The notes under the pieces were generated by a model that was not told the DNA's origin, did not search any database, and was given only the letters and a program-made list of their open reading frames with translations. Both the position numbers and the translations under genes were made by a program. DNA of 64,000 bases from Paenibacillus sp. V4I3 (GTDB taxonomy: Bacteria; Bacillota; Bacilli; Paenibacillales; NBRC-103111), in contig NZ_JAUSZA010000001.1 of the NCBI RefSeq assembly GCF_030817215.1, forward strand, positions 7,600,501 through 7,664,500, read 5' to 3'. Below, piece after piece: positions 15,842 to 24,180 of this stretch (position 1 is the first letter of the stretch; the number at the start of each line of letters is the position of its first letter).

Positions 15842-16202
15842 TTATAAGATTTTTTCTATCCTACATATCCATTTATAATACCCTAATAAGATTATCATAA
15901 GGAGAGGATTAATAACTACTGAATGCCAACATTTCCACCACCCGTAGTGAAAGTATCCCCAAGGTTCAGGTAGCAATGTAATGGACTCATAAATTACTGT
16001 ACATATGTCCTAATAGATCAAGTAAAATATTTGTTTTCTCAATGGACTTTTTAAAAGGATACCAATTTAAAAATATCATATTAACGGGAGGAATCAGTGC
16101 ACCATGGGCTGGAAAAGCCTACCAATCAATAACTTTTGTAAAATACCAATAGCCATGGTATTTAAAATCCACAAAAAAATCGAAGGTATCTTGAAACGCC
16201 AT
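15842..16202 (-). pseudogene. Decayed CBO0543-family-like membrane protein gene
   Basis: Translating the minus strand from the ATG at 16202 gives MAFQDTFDFFVDFKYHGYWY, then FTKVIDW, a TAG stop, and AFPAHGALIPPVNMIFLNWY. After one frameshift it continues LPEPWGYFHYGWWKCWHSVV, then INPLLMIILLGYYKWIC and a stop at 15842. The PEPWGYFHYGWW block is characteristic of the CBO0543 family of small membrane proteins of unknown role found in Bacillales. There are two or more lesions, so it is a pseudogene. The family name is from memory. Confidence 0.65.
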
Positions 16203-16286
16203 GTAAATGTTCAAATATGAACAATTTGGTTTACTGTCAAATTATGACCGCCTTCTCCACATTTCCCTCTAGTTCAAATATCAATA

Positions 16287-17606
16287 TTAATCCTTCTTTT
16301 TATTAGCGTCGAGTTCTGCTTCGATTTGGGAGACTTTTGAAGACTCCCCCATACGCCAGTAGACAAAAAAACTAATGGCAATGCAAGCAGCTACGTAAAA
16401 GTAGAAAAGCGACTCAGCTCCAATGCTCTTGAACCATAATGCAATGAACTCCGCAGTCCCACCGAATACCGCGACGGTGAGCCCGTAGGGAAAACCCACG
16501 CCAAGAGCACGGACTTCTGTCGGGAAGAGTTCGGCTTTCACGATTGCATTGATGGAAGTATATCCTGTGACAATAATGAGACCCACCAGCATGAGCAAAA
16601 AAGCACCGATAGGGTTCTTCGTATCCTCCAGGATCAGGAACAGTGGCACTGTCAACAATGTTCCAAAGATTCCGAAACAGAGCAATAACGGGCGCCGTCC
16701 AATCCGGTCGGATAACATGCCAGCAAGCGGCTGAAGTACGACGAATACCAGCAGGGCAATAAAGTTGATCCAACTGACAACCTCCTTTTGGAGCCCCACA
16801 GTATTTACCATGTACTTCTGTAAATACGTCGTGTAGGTATAGAAGGCGACGGTTCCGCCGAGTGTTAGTCCAATTACTGTCAGCACCGCCTTAGGGTGCT
16901 TCATCAAAGCCCGAACCGTTCCAGCGCTAGCCCGGCTTTCAGAACTCATTTTTGAAAACTGCTCCGATTCATCCATCGTGCGGCGCAGCCATAATACGGC
17001 CAAAGCTCCCAATGCTCCGATAACGAAGGGAATACGCCAGCCCCAAGACTTCATATCAGGTTCACTGAGTATTTGCTGGAGGATGATCTGCACCCCCAGT
17101 GCCACCAGCTGTCCGGCAATAAGTGTGACGTACTGGAAGCTCGAGTAGAAGCCTCGGCGGCCACTGCTGGCCATCTCGGACAAGTACGTTGCCGAGGTTC
17201 CATACTCTCCACCTAGCGACAACCCTTGGAGCAGACGAGCAAGAACCAGAATAATAGGAGCCAGCATGCCAATGGTACCATAACTCGGGGTGCAGGCAAT
17301 GATCAGGGAACCACCGGCCATGACGGAGATGGAAAGAGTCAGCGCCGCACGCCGGCCATTACGATCAGCGTAGCGGCCTAGCAGCAGGCTCCCTATCGGG
17401 CGCATTAAAAAGCCGACGGCGAAGATCGCAGCTGTGTTTAGCAGTTGGCTAGTCGGATCTCCCTTGGGGAAGAACTGGGACGAGAAATACACTGCGAAAG
17501 CAGTATAGACGTACCAGTCGTACCATTCTATCAGATTTCCAACCGAGCCTTTGAAGATGTTGCTTGTGATGCTTCGTGTCTTTGCGCGCTCAATGGAATG
17601 AGTCAT
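16287..17606 (-). CDS. MHS-type MFS transporter (organic acid/osmolyte:H+ symporter)
   Basis: The product has 439 residues and 12 predicted helices. Landmarks are GNLIEWYDWYVY in TM1, the loop GRYADRNGRRAALTLSI between TM2 and TM3, ARLLQGLSLGGEYGTSATYL, and a second DRIGRRP loop. These match the metabolite:H+ symporter family (KgtP, ShiA, CitA, ProP). The ATG at 17604-17606 has AGGAGG eleven bases upstream; an earlier TTG in frame has no such site. Substrate not determinable. It stands alone between decayed genes, with its own promoter region containing an inverted repeat. Confidence 0.9.
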   Translation of the reverse strand: MTHSIERAKTRSITSNIFKGSVGNLIEWYDWYVYTAFAVYFSSQFFPKGDPTSQLLNTAAIFAVGFLMRPIGSLLLGRYADRNGRRAALTLSISVMAGGSLIIACTPSYGTIGMLAPIILVLARLLQGLSLGGEYGTSATYLSEMASSGRRGFYSSFQYVTLIAGQLVALGVQIILQQILSEPDMKSWGWRIPFVIGALGALAVLWLRRTMDESEQFSKMSSESRASAGTVRALMKHPKAVLTVIGLTLGGTVAFYTYTTYLQKYMVNTVGLQKEVVSWINFIALLVFVVLQPLAGMLSDRIGRRPLLLCFGIFGTLLTVPLFLILEDTKNPIGAFLLMLVGLIIVTGYTSINAIVKAELFPTEVRALGVGFPYGLTVAVFGGTAEFIALWFKSIGAESLFYFYVAACIAISFFVYWRMGESSKVSQIEAELDANKKKD

Positions 17607-17770
17607 AGTTACATTCTCCTCCTGAATTATCGGTGTTAGATCAGGTGCCTTATGAATTATGTTGCTCAAATTGTAAAAAAGTCATGTTTCCTAATTTAAA
17701 TAGAACGCTTGTCAGACATATGATTCATAAATGGAAGCGCAACCAATTAAAAAACTCTCCTAATGAGCTC

Positions 17771-17812
17771 ATTATAACAAGGTTTTAATCACTTGGAAGC
17801 GCTTTACATCCA
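17771..17812 (-). promoter_or_regulatory. Promoter region of the MHS transporter with cre-like inverted repeat
   Basis: On the minus strand a TATAAT (17771-17776) lies 17 bases after a weak TTCCAA -35. That hexamer is one arm of the CTTGGA-N11-TCCAAG repeat (about 17793-17815), whose centre AAGCGCTT resembles a catabolite-response element. Overlap with the -35 would fit repression. The match to the CcpA consensus is imperfect. Confidence 0.4.
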
Positions 17813-18004
17813 AGATGTATGATAGTCAACCTAAGATGTTATAGTTCGATCCTGAAACGCAATTCGCTTACTTTGTTAATTCACAATTAAACTGCCCGGT
17901 AGTTGAGCGAAAGGCTTGACTCGATTAGCAGCCTTTTTCTATGCTGTTGTACCGGATTGGAAGAAACATAATGAAATTACCTTAATACGCATTAACAACT
18001 AAAA

Positions 18005-18029
18005 ACCCTTAAAGTGAATTACTTTAAGG
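18005..18029 (+). terminator. Hairpin with T-rich tail
   Basis: CCCTTAAAGT pairs perfectly with ACTTTAAGGG around GAATT, followed by CTTCATTTTAG. No intact plus-strand gene precedes it. The stretch from 17,830 to 18,170 holds no other feature I can support. Confidence 0.55.
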
Positions 18030-18169
18030 GCTTCATTTTAGTTTTATATCTACTGTTTATTAAAAAATATATACGTTTAATATGATAGGGGCTTGTTTGT
18101 ACTAAATAAAAATCTAGCCGGCATGGCTTCAAATCTGGTTTCCCTTTATCCTTCTTGATAATCAATTAA

Positions 18170-18382
18170 TCAAACATCTTGGTTCCGCATCCAGTTCTCT
18201 AGAGCACTAATTAACTGTTTTTCTAAATCATTGAGTCCCAAATTGGATTTATCATATACTGATTTATTTTGACTCTCAGTTCCATTTAACAATCATTCAA
18301 GTGAACATCCGAATTTCAAATGAATGGAAACGACAGTTTCTACGGAAGGCTTGCTTTTTTCGGACTCTATCCCCAATGACAT
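18170..18382 (-). pseudogene. XRE-type HTH regulator relic with in-frame stop
   Basis: The minus strand encodes MSLGIESEKSKPSVETVVSI, then HLKFGCSLE, a TGA at 18293-18295, and LLNGTESQNKSVYDKSNLGL, then NDLEKQLISALENWMRNQDV and a stop. The IE.EK.KPSVET...L......LEWLL pattern is the end of an XRE/Cro-CI helix-turn-helix. The internal TGA stands where Trp (TGG) is conserved. The recognition helices before it are missing. It is a truncated, interrupted regulator gene. Confidence 0.7.
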
Positions 18383-18514
18383 TCAAAAAAACCCTCCAAA
18401 TCGAAACGAATTATGACAACGTTTATTACAGAGATTTTCGAGACCAATTTTCTAAGTAATTTTCAACTAAATATTTCGCTATTAAAAATTCTTTCCACGA
18501 ATGATCATAAAAAA

Positions 18515-18548
18515 TCCCGATGTATCAAGGCTTTGAGCCACATCGGGA
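18515..18548 (-). terminator. Terminator after the RNA methyltransferase gene
   Basis: TCCCGATGT and ACATCGGGA form the outer stem and GGCTT/GAGCC an inner one. A TTTTTT run follows on the minus strand. It lies 80 bases past the stop at 18630. Confidence 0.85.
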
Positions 18549-18629
18549 ATGACTTAGTTGTGACAAATCTACGTTCCAAATCTATCAAATAAATTACAAA
18601 CGGTGACAAACTGAATTATAAATCACATA

Positions 18630-19445
18630 TTATGAGTTTATTTGCTGTGGAGTCAACCGCTGCCGCGAAGCCTCAAACAACAACACCGTCGCGGCCATCG
18701 CGACGTTCAGCGATTCCGCTTTGCCCTGCATCGGTATAATCACCTGCACATCCGACTGTGCAGCAACCTCCGGCGACACGCCCTTGGCTTCGTTGCCGAG
18801 GATCAGCCACGTCGGCTGCCGCAGGTCCGTGTCGTAGCACGAGCGCTGCGCCTGCAGGCTCGTGGTTACAAGCCGCACGCCGCGCTCACGCGCACGCGGC
18901 AGCAGCTCAAGCAGATCTGCCTCCACAATCGGCAGATGATACATCGATCCCATCGTCGAGCGGATCGTCTTGGGATTGTACAGATCGACCGTGCCACGGC
19001 CGAGCACAACAGCCTTGGCCCCGACGGCATCCGCGCTGCGGATGATCGTGCCAAGGTTGCCTGGGTCCTGAACGCCGTCCAGGACAACCACAAGATCATG
19101 CTCGCCGGCGAGCAGCTCGTCCATACCAAGCTGCGGCCGAGCCACAACGGCCAAAACCCCCTGCGGCGTCTGCGTATCTGAGCATTTTTCCAGCACAGCC
19201 TGGCTGACGCCAACCCATTCCACAGATGGAGTGGCCTGCTCAGCTAATCCAGCAGGAACCCCTTTTTCCAAGCTATACATAATGGTCTCTACCGGCGCTC
19301 CCGCACGCAATGCTTCCTCGACCAGATGATAACCCTCAATGATATATTTCCCTTGTTTGTCCCTGCCCCGGCGTTCTAAAAGCTGCGCCCATTCTTTGAC
19401 TCTGGCATTTTGAACAGACATAATTTCCGTATGTATACTTGTCAT
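18630..19445 (-). CDS. TrmH-family RNA 2'-O-methyltransferase (YsgA-like)
   Basis: The product has 271 residues. It has an N-terminal substrate-binding domain (ARVKEWAQLLERRGRDKQGK) and a C-terminal SpoU knot with motif 1 DGVQDPGNLGTIIRSADA, motif 2 LGNEAKGV and motif 3 IPMQGKAESLNVAMAATVLL. It methylates a ribose in rRNA or tRNA using SAM. The neighbour sspI is also beside the ysgA homolog in Bacillus subtilis, supporting orthology. The C-terminal two thirds is distinctly more GC-rich than the neighbours. The start at 19445 has only a weak GTAGG; an alternative ATG lies 8 codons in. Confidence 0.93.
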   Translation of the reverse strand: MTSIHTEIMSVQNARVKEWAQLLERRGRDKQGKYIIEGYHLVEEALRAGAPVETIMYSLEKGVPAGLAEQATPSVEWVGVSQAVLEKCSDTQTPQGVLAVVARPQLGMDELLAGEHDLVVVLDGVQDPGNLGTIIRSADAVGAKAVVLGRGTVDLYNPKTIRSTMGSMYHLPIVEADLLELLPRARERGVRLVTTSLQAQRSCYDTDLRQPTWLILGNEAKGVSPEVAAQSDVQVIIPMQGKAESLNVAMAATVLLFEASRQRLTPQQINS

Positions 19446-19455
19446 TTATTTTTAC

Positions 19456-20115
19456 CTACTCTGCAAAAGTCACTTCAAAAGTTTGAAGATTTGAATTTTT
19501 TCCTACAATAACTAGAATATCGTCTATTCTAAGAGGCTCTTCCGCACTTGGCGGAATGATCAGCTGTTCATTTTGTTTGATCGCAATAACATTACAGCCA
19601 TATTTAGCCCGGATATCCAGCTGTTTGAGGCTTTTACCAATCATTTGTGTAGATACTTTAATCTCAACGATACTGTAATCGGCAGAAAGCTCTATGTAAT
19701 CGATAATATTAGATGAGATCAGATGATGCGCCACACGCTGTCCCATATCTCTTTCCGGATAAACGACTTTGTCTGCGCCAATTTTCTTTAACACTTTTCC
19801 ATGCAGATCATTTACAGCTTTCACTACTGTCGTAGGTATGCCCATTTCTTTGAGGATTAATGTAGTCAAAATACTCGCTTGAATATCCTCACCAATAGCC
19901 ACAACCACAACGTCAAAATTACGAATACCTAGAGCTCGCAGCGCTTCTTCATCCGTAGAATCTGCTTGAACGGCATGCGTGACGAAAGCTGAAACCTCTT
20001 GAACTGTCTCTTCACGATGATCAATAGCGAGGACCTCAAACCCTAATTGTGACAATGTTTTAGCGACGCTAGACCCGAATCTTCCCATCCCAATAATCGC
20101 AAATTGCTTTCTCAC
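19456..20115 (-). CDS. ktrA: KtrA/KtrC-type K+ uptake gating subunit (TrkA family)
   Basis: The product has 219 residues starting at a GTG (20113-20115) with GGAGG eleven bases upstream; the open frame is longer but has no ribosome binding site. The RCK/TrkA-N Rossmann motif FAIIGMGRFGSS is at residues 4-15, followed by a TrkA-C domain ending in DDILVIVGKN. It forms the cytosolic ring that gates a KtrB/KtrD channel in response to ATP/ADP and, via the C domain, c-di-AMP. No KtrB gene is in the window. It is 10 bases from the methyltransferase gene. Confidence 0.87.
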   Translation of the reverse strand: MRKQFAIIGMGRFGSSVAKTLSQLGFEVLAIDHREETVQEVSAFVTHAVQADSTDEEALRALGIRNFDVVVVAIGEDIQASILTTLILKEMGIPTTVVKAVNDLHGKVLKKIGADKVVYPERDMGQRVAHHLISSNIIDYIELSADYSIVEIKVSTQMIGKSLKQLDIRAKYGCNVIAIKQNEQLIIPPSAEEPLRIDDILVIVGKNSNLQTFEVTFAE

Positions 20116-20272
20116 TGTTGGCGTGTCCTCCAAATTCCTAAGATGATTATAGTATAACATACACATGGTCGGCATCTCACTATGCATGGAAAGGTGGCGA
20201 AGTGTAGAAGGATGAACGGCTTGAAACTTGCGCATATTAATAACGACAACGAAATGGAAGCGAGGTCCACGA

Positions 20273-20476
20273 ATGAACATCACCTTAAGACAGGCCATCG
20301 TCCAGCGAGTCCAGAATAAATCGAATAATGAGCTTCAGGAAGTTATTGAGGATTCCATCGGCGGAGAAGAACGGGTTTTACCCGGACTAGGTGTGCTTTT
20401 CGAAATCATATGGCAGCATAGCGAAGCGAATATTCAAAACCAACTCGTAGAAACACTCAAAGAACATCTCGAATGA
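20273..20476 (+). CDS. sspI: Small acid-soluble spore protein SspI
   Basis: The product has 67 residues starting MNITLRQAIVQRVQNKSNNE and ending in NIQNQLVETLKEHLE, matching the SspI minor SASP family in sequence and size. The ATG at 20273 follows GAGG at seven bases. It is expressed in the forespore in B. subtilis; a sigma-G type promoter would be expected but I do not claim one. It is divergent from ktrA and the methyltransferase gene and followed by a terminator. It identifies the organism as a spore former. Confidence 0.93.
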   Translation: MNITLRQAIVQRVQNKSNNELQEVIEDSIGGEERVLPGLGVLFEIIWQHSEANIQNQLVETLKEHLE

Positions 20477-20494
20477 CTCTACAACATCTAGCTG

Positions 20495-20531
20495 GCTAGG
20501 GGGTTGCCTGTGGCATTCCCTTAGCTGGTTT
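20495..20531 (+). terminator. Terminator after sspI
   Basis: GCTAGGGGGTTGCC pairs with GGCATTCCCTTAGC (13 of 14 including G-T pairs) around TGT, followed by TGGTTTTAT. It sits between two convergent genes and may serve both. Confidence 0.7.
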
Positions 20532-20535
20532 TATC

Positions 20536-21261
20536 CTAATCTGGGAACTTACAGGCAGCAGGAAATCTCCCTTGAAGACGGCGAAGCGCAGTGCCACTCA
20601 GATACGAATCCCAAGCTGGTCTTACTATGGTTAAAATATCATGAAACGTCTCAAATGGATAATAGGCCGTTCCTTCCTCTTTCAAATACTTAGCAAGACT
20701 CGCTCGCGCAAAAATCCAATCAGCAAAGCCGGAACCATAATAGTCACTGCTGCCATCACCAATGTAAATGACAAGCCATCCTTCCTCTTTTAGCTGCTTA
20801 ACAACACTTGCCTTGCAGCACCCGCACCATTTGCATGCTGAATTCGTATTCTGGACCCCGAACTGAAATTCACCATCTGCCAAAAAAGTAATCGGATTCC
20901 CGATAATACGGTCCACTTTCACCTTCAGACGACCTAAAATATGCTCAATATAATAAAGCATCCCATCACTTAAAACCGTAACGGGCACATCTTTCTGCTT
21001 GCAAAAATCAATAAAATCCCGCGCACCATCCCGTAAATACACACTCTCAATCAGCTTATCAACCTGCTCCTGCCGACCTGCAAGCATGGGGTATGCCGCT
21101 TCAATCCAAGCCAAAGAACCGACTTTTTTCTCTCGAAAAAGTCTTGATGCAAGGATAACCTGCGGTTCATTTAGCACATCTAATCCTTCCATCAATACAT
21201 CGCCAAAATCCTGTTCCATCAATGTTCCGTCAAAGTCCGTCACGACAGCAATTTTTTGCAT
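20536..21261 (-). CDS. HAD-superfamily phosphatase (MtnX-like)
   Basis: The product has 241 residues. HAD motif I DFDGTLMEQDF (nucleophile Asp9 and Asp11), motif II VLSDGM, a Lys region and motif IV YIGDGSSDYYG place it in the HAD-IB/MtnX-like group. An unusual cysteine knot, CKWCGCCK, lies near residue 143 and could bind a metal. MtnX acts in methionine salvage, but no other mtn genes are nearby, so the substrate is unassigned. It lies downstream of and convergent with sspI. Confidence 0.8.
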   Translation of the reverse strand: MQKIAVVTDFDGTLMEQDFGDVLMEGLDVLNEPQVILASRLFREKKVGSLAWIEAAYPMLAGRQEQVDKLIESVYLRDGARDFIDFCKQKDVPVTVLSDGMLYYIEHILGRLKVKVDRIIGNPITFLADGEFQFGVQNTNSACKWCGCCKASVVKQLKEEGWLVIYIGDGSSDYYGSGFADWIFARASLAKYLKEEGTAYYPFETFHDILTIVRPAWDSYLSGTALRRLQGRFPAACKFPD

Positions 21262-21323
21262 GGCAGCTTGTCCCCCCTTTTAAACTCAGAATCCGATAAT
21301 CTTAATTTTCTATAGAATAACCT

Positions 21324-21349
21324 AAAAAACCTGCCCAAAGGGACAGGTT
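21324..21349 (-). terminator. Terminator after the broken GH3 gene
   Basis: On the minus strand AACCTGTCC pairs with GGGCAGGTT and is followed by TTTTTTAGG. It probably marks the original end of the isomerase-transketolase-kinase-GH3 operon. Confidence 0.8.
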
Positions 21350-21374
21350 CTACTCTAACTATTCTACTTTCACC

Positions 21375-22566
21375 TTATAATTTAGCCCACTCAAGACCGC
21401 AAAAAGCATCAATTGGAGACTCTCCTCGAAACGGTTGCTTGCCAACCAAACATCTAATAATTTCCTTCTGTACCGCCAAAGTAGCGTTATATGCATTTAT
21501 CATCGTAGGCATAGACGGGAGTTCATAAAGTGTATACGGATTTCCCAGCGAGATAAAGACGGTTGGCACCTGAGTAGGGTACCATTTGAAGAGACCTCCT
21601 GTCTCCTGGGGAGAGAGACGCATGGAATTTTGCATGAATCCTGGCGATTTCTGAACAAGAAAAATAACCGCATCTATTTCGTTACCCTCTTCAAGCCAAT
21701 ATTCTTGTGACCGCCTCATTCAGCCGCTCCTCCGTAAGCACGCCGTCATGGACGCCCTGAAGCATAGCCTGAAAATCTTCATGCATATCATTCGTAAACA
21801 GGAACATGTCAACGCCCGACGCAATACATTGCGGAATGATATCTTTACGTCGGCCAAAGCTCGTCATGCCAATCATCGATGTAGCATCGGAAACGATAAG
21901 TCCGTTAAACCCGAGCTCTTCCCGCAGAAGCTTCGTGTTCAATTCGTACGATAAGGATCCCGGTGTATGTTTAGTTCTTACATCCGTGATTCCCAATTCT
22001 TCATAATAGCTTGGCAGCGTGATGTGAGCGCTCATGACTGTCTTGATCCCTTTCTCGATCGCCGATTTATATACACGGCCATAGGTCTTACGCCACTCTT
22101 TCATCGTTAATGTATTATTCGTCAGCACCTTATGCTGATCTCGGTCATCCATGCCGTCACCAGGCCAGTGCTTCACACAGGTAGCCATCCGGTTGTTCTT
22201 CTGAATAGCATTCATAACGGGCAGCGCAGTCTGTTCCACGATATCTGGCGTATCGCCGAATGATCGGATGTTGACGATGGGATTTTGATAGTTGTAATTG
22301 ATGTCAATGACCGGACCGTACACCCAGTTGAACCCCATAGCGTAACCCTCAACTTCTATTGCTGCTCCAAAGGCTGTTGCAAGGTCTGGTTCGTTTGCGG
22401 CAGCCAACTGCATATTTGAAGCCAAATTCGTTCCATCGGCTGCCCCGCCTTGTCCGCCATTTTCAAGATCGCCTGAAACCAACAGCGGTACTTTACTGCG
22501 CTTTTGCAAGTCACGGATTATAGATGCCTGATGCTGCTTCGTTGCATGTGGGGAAAAACCAAACAC
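21375..22566 (-). pseudogene. Broken GH3 glycosidase (beta-N-acetylhexosaminidase-like)
   Basis: The frame 21691-22566 carries a GH3 catalytic barrel: GDLENGG, CVKHWPGDG, SAHITLPSYYEEL and the nucleophile segment GLIVSDATSM. It ends at AVTRILA then TGA. The C-terminal domain continues in another frame at 21375-21719 (LVQKSPGFMQNSMRLSPQET...PTVFISLGNPY). About 60-90 N-terminal residues are missing, and the linker that normally follows AVTRILAL is deleted. A similar linker reads in the opposite orientation at about 22584-22640. It lies behind the kinase gene in the LacI-controlled operon. Not functional as seen. Confidence 0.85.
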
Positions 22567-22660
22567 ATGGAAGATGAGGTAAATATTTTAAAATTACGGC
22601 TCGGCCTGCTGGATTCTCCCAAATTTGACCTAATTTTGAATTTTCATTTAACGTCATTTT

Positions 22661-24169
22661 CTAGGCCTCCGTCTTCTTGTTTGTGTATAGTACCGAAGCT
22701 ACCGCACGATTCCATCCGGCGATATGCTGTTCACGTATGTTTTCCTGCATCTTTGACTCATAGACGGAATAAGCTTGGCCCCGGTTCTTAAGCTCATCAA
22801 GCGATAACCAAAAACCGACCCCTAGCCCTCCCAAATAAACAGAACCCATCGCAGAAAGCTCGACAACCTCCGATTTGATGACTCTACGTTCCAGCATGTC
22901 TGCTTGAAACTGCATAAGAGTGGTATTATCGGAAGCGCCTCCATCTGCGCGCAGTTCTTTCAACCGGATGCCGGATTCAGATTGCATCAACGCTACCGCA
23001 TCATTTACTTGGTAGGCAATGCTCTCTAGCGCTGCACGGATGATGTGCGACCTTCCACTTCCCCGGCTCATCCCCATAATAGCCGCCCGGGCATAGGGAT
23101 CCCAGTAAGGAGCGCCTAATCCAACGAAGGCCGGAACGACATATACACCTTCGTTATTCGGAGCTTGAGCAATCAATTCCTCCATCTCCTCAAAACTGCT
23201 AAAGAGACCCAATTGGTCGCGAACCCATTTGATCGTATCGCCGGAGGTGCGGATGATGGCCTCAAGCGCATAAGTGATCCTGCCGCTCATCCCCCATGCA
23301 ATTGTAGTCACCAACCCATTTCCAGGCTGATCATGCTTCTCGCCAGTGTTCATGAGTACAGAGGTGCCGGTACCGTATGTCGCTTTAGCCATACCGGTAT
23401 CAAAACATTGATTCCCAAATAAAGCGGCTTGAGAGTCACCTATAATGCCAGAGATAGGAATCTTTGCTGAGAATAACTCTGGATCCTGTGTATAGCCGAA
23501 AATTTCATTAGAGGATTTAACCTCCGGCAGTAAAGCGTTCGGAATCTGGAACCATTCACATAATTCTTTGTCCCACTCCAGTGTATGAATATTGAATAAT
23601 GACGTTCGGCTAGCATTCGTAAAATCAGTGGCATGAACGCTGCCTCCCGTTAGCTTCCACAGGAGCCAACTATCTATAGTCCCGGCCAGAAGCTCCCCTT
23701 GTTCAAGCTTCTCCCCAGCGCCTTCTGCATGCTCCAATATCCATCCCCACTTAGTTGCAGAAAAGTAGGGGTCGAGGAGCAGACCCGTCTTGGCGCGAAC
23801 GATATCTTCCATGTTGGCAGCTTTATATGCAGCGCATCGATCCGCTGTCCGCTGACACTGCCAAACGATAGCAGGATAGACGGGCAATCCTGATGTTCGA
23901 TCCCAAACAACGGCTGTTTCTCGCTGATTGGTGATGGTCAGTCCGGCTAACTGATCGGCGTCAATACCGGCCAATTCCATGGCATGATGAGCTGTTTTTT
24001 TCAAATTGTTATAAATCTCAAGGGGGTCGTGCTCGACCCAGCCAGGTTGCGGATAACTCTGCTTATGTTCGGCTGTACTTCGGGCGATGATACTTCCGGA
24101 ACGATCTACGATCAAGGCCTTCGTACCCGATGTACTTTGGTCTATGGCTAGGATATAGGTTTCAATCAT
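22661..24169 (-). CDS. FGGY carbohydrate kinase (GlpK-like)
   Basis: The product has 502 residues. It has the N-terminal ATPase fold with AIDQSTSGTKALIVD (residues 8-22), LTITNQRETAVVWDR, and the FGGY C-terminal signature ELRADGGASDN near residue 414. It resembles glycerol kinase in overall pattern but sits behind a FucI-like isomerase and a two-subunit transketolase. In the described D-apiose route the equivalent enzyme is apulose kinase. The substrate is therefore inferred as a ketopentose-like sugar; glycerol or another polyol remains possible. The start is 11 bases after the transketolase stop, with AGGTGG. Confidence 0.88.
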   Translation of the reverse strand: MIETYILAIDQSTSGTKALIVDRSGSIIARSTAEHKQSYPQPGWVEHDPLEIYNNLKKTAHHAMELAGIDADQLAGLTITNQRETAVVWDRTSGLPVYPAIVWQCQRTADRCAAYKAANMEDIVRAKTGLLLDPYFSATKWGWILEHAEGAGEKLEQGELLAGTIDSWLLWKLTGGSVHATDFTNASRTSLFNIHTLEWDKELCEWFQIPNALLPEVKSSNEIFGYTQDPELFSAKIPISGIIGDSQAALFGNQCFDTGMAKATYGTGTSVLMNTGEKHDQPGNGLVTTIAWGMSGRITYALEAIIRTSGDTIKWVRDQLGLFSSFEEMEELIAQAPNNEGVYVVPAFVGLGAPYWDPYARAAIMGMSRGSGRSHIIRAALESIAYQVNDAVALMQSESGIRLKELRADGGASDNTTLMQFQADMLERRVIKSEVVELSAMGSVYLGGLGVGFWLSLDELKNRGQAYSVYESKMQENIREQHIAGWNRAVASVLYTNKKTEA

Positions 24170-24180
24170 GGGCTGCCCAC

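Noticed and set aside
16105..16220. 38-codon plus-strand small gene with GGGAGG upstream
   Set aside because: Spacing to the ATG is too long, and the opposite strand encodes the recognisable CBO0543-like relic.
22504..22791. Plus-strand gene overlapping the kinase end
   Set aside because: Most of it is antisense to the kinase and GH3 genes. Only a short part resembles a GH3 linker, so it is treated as a possible inverted fragment, not a gene.
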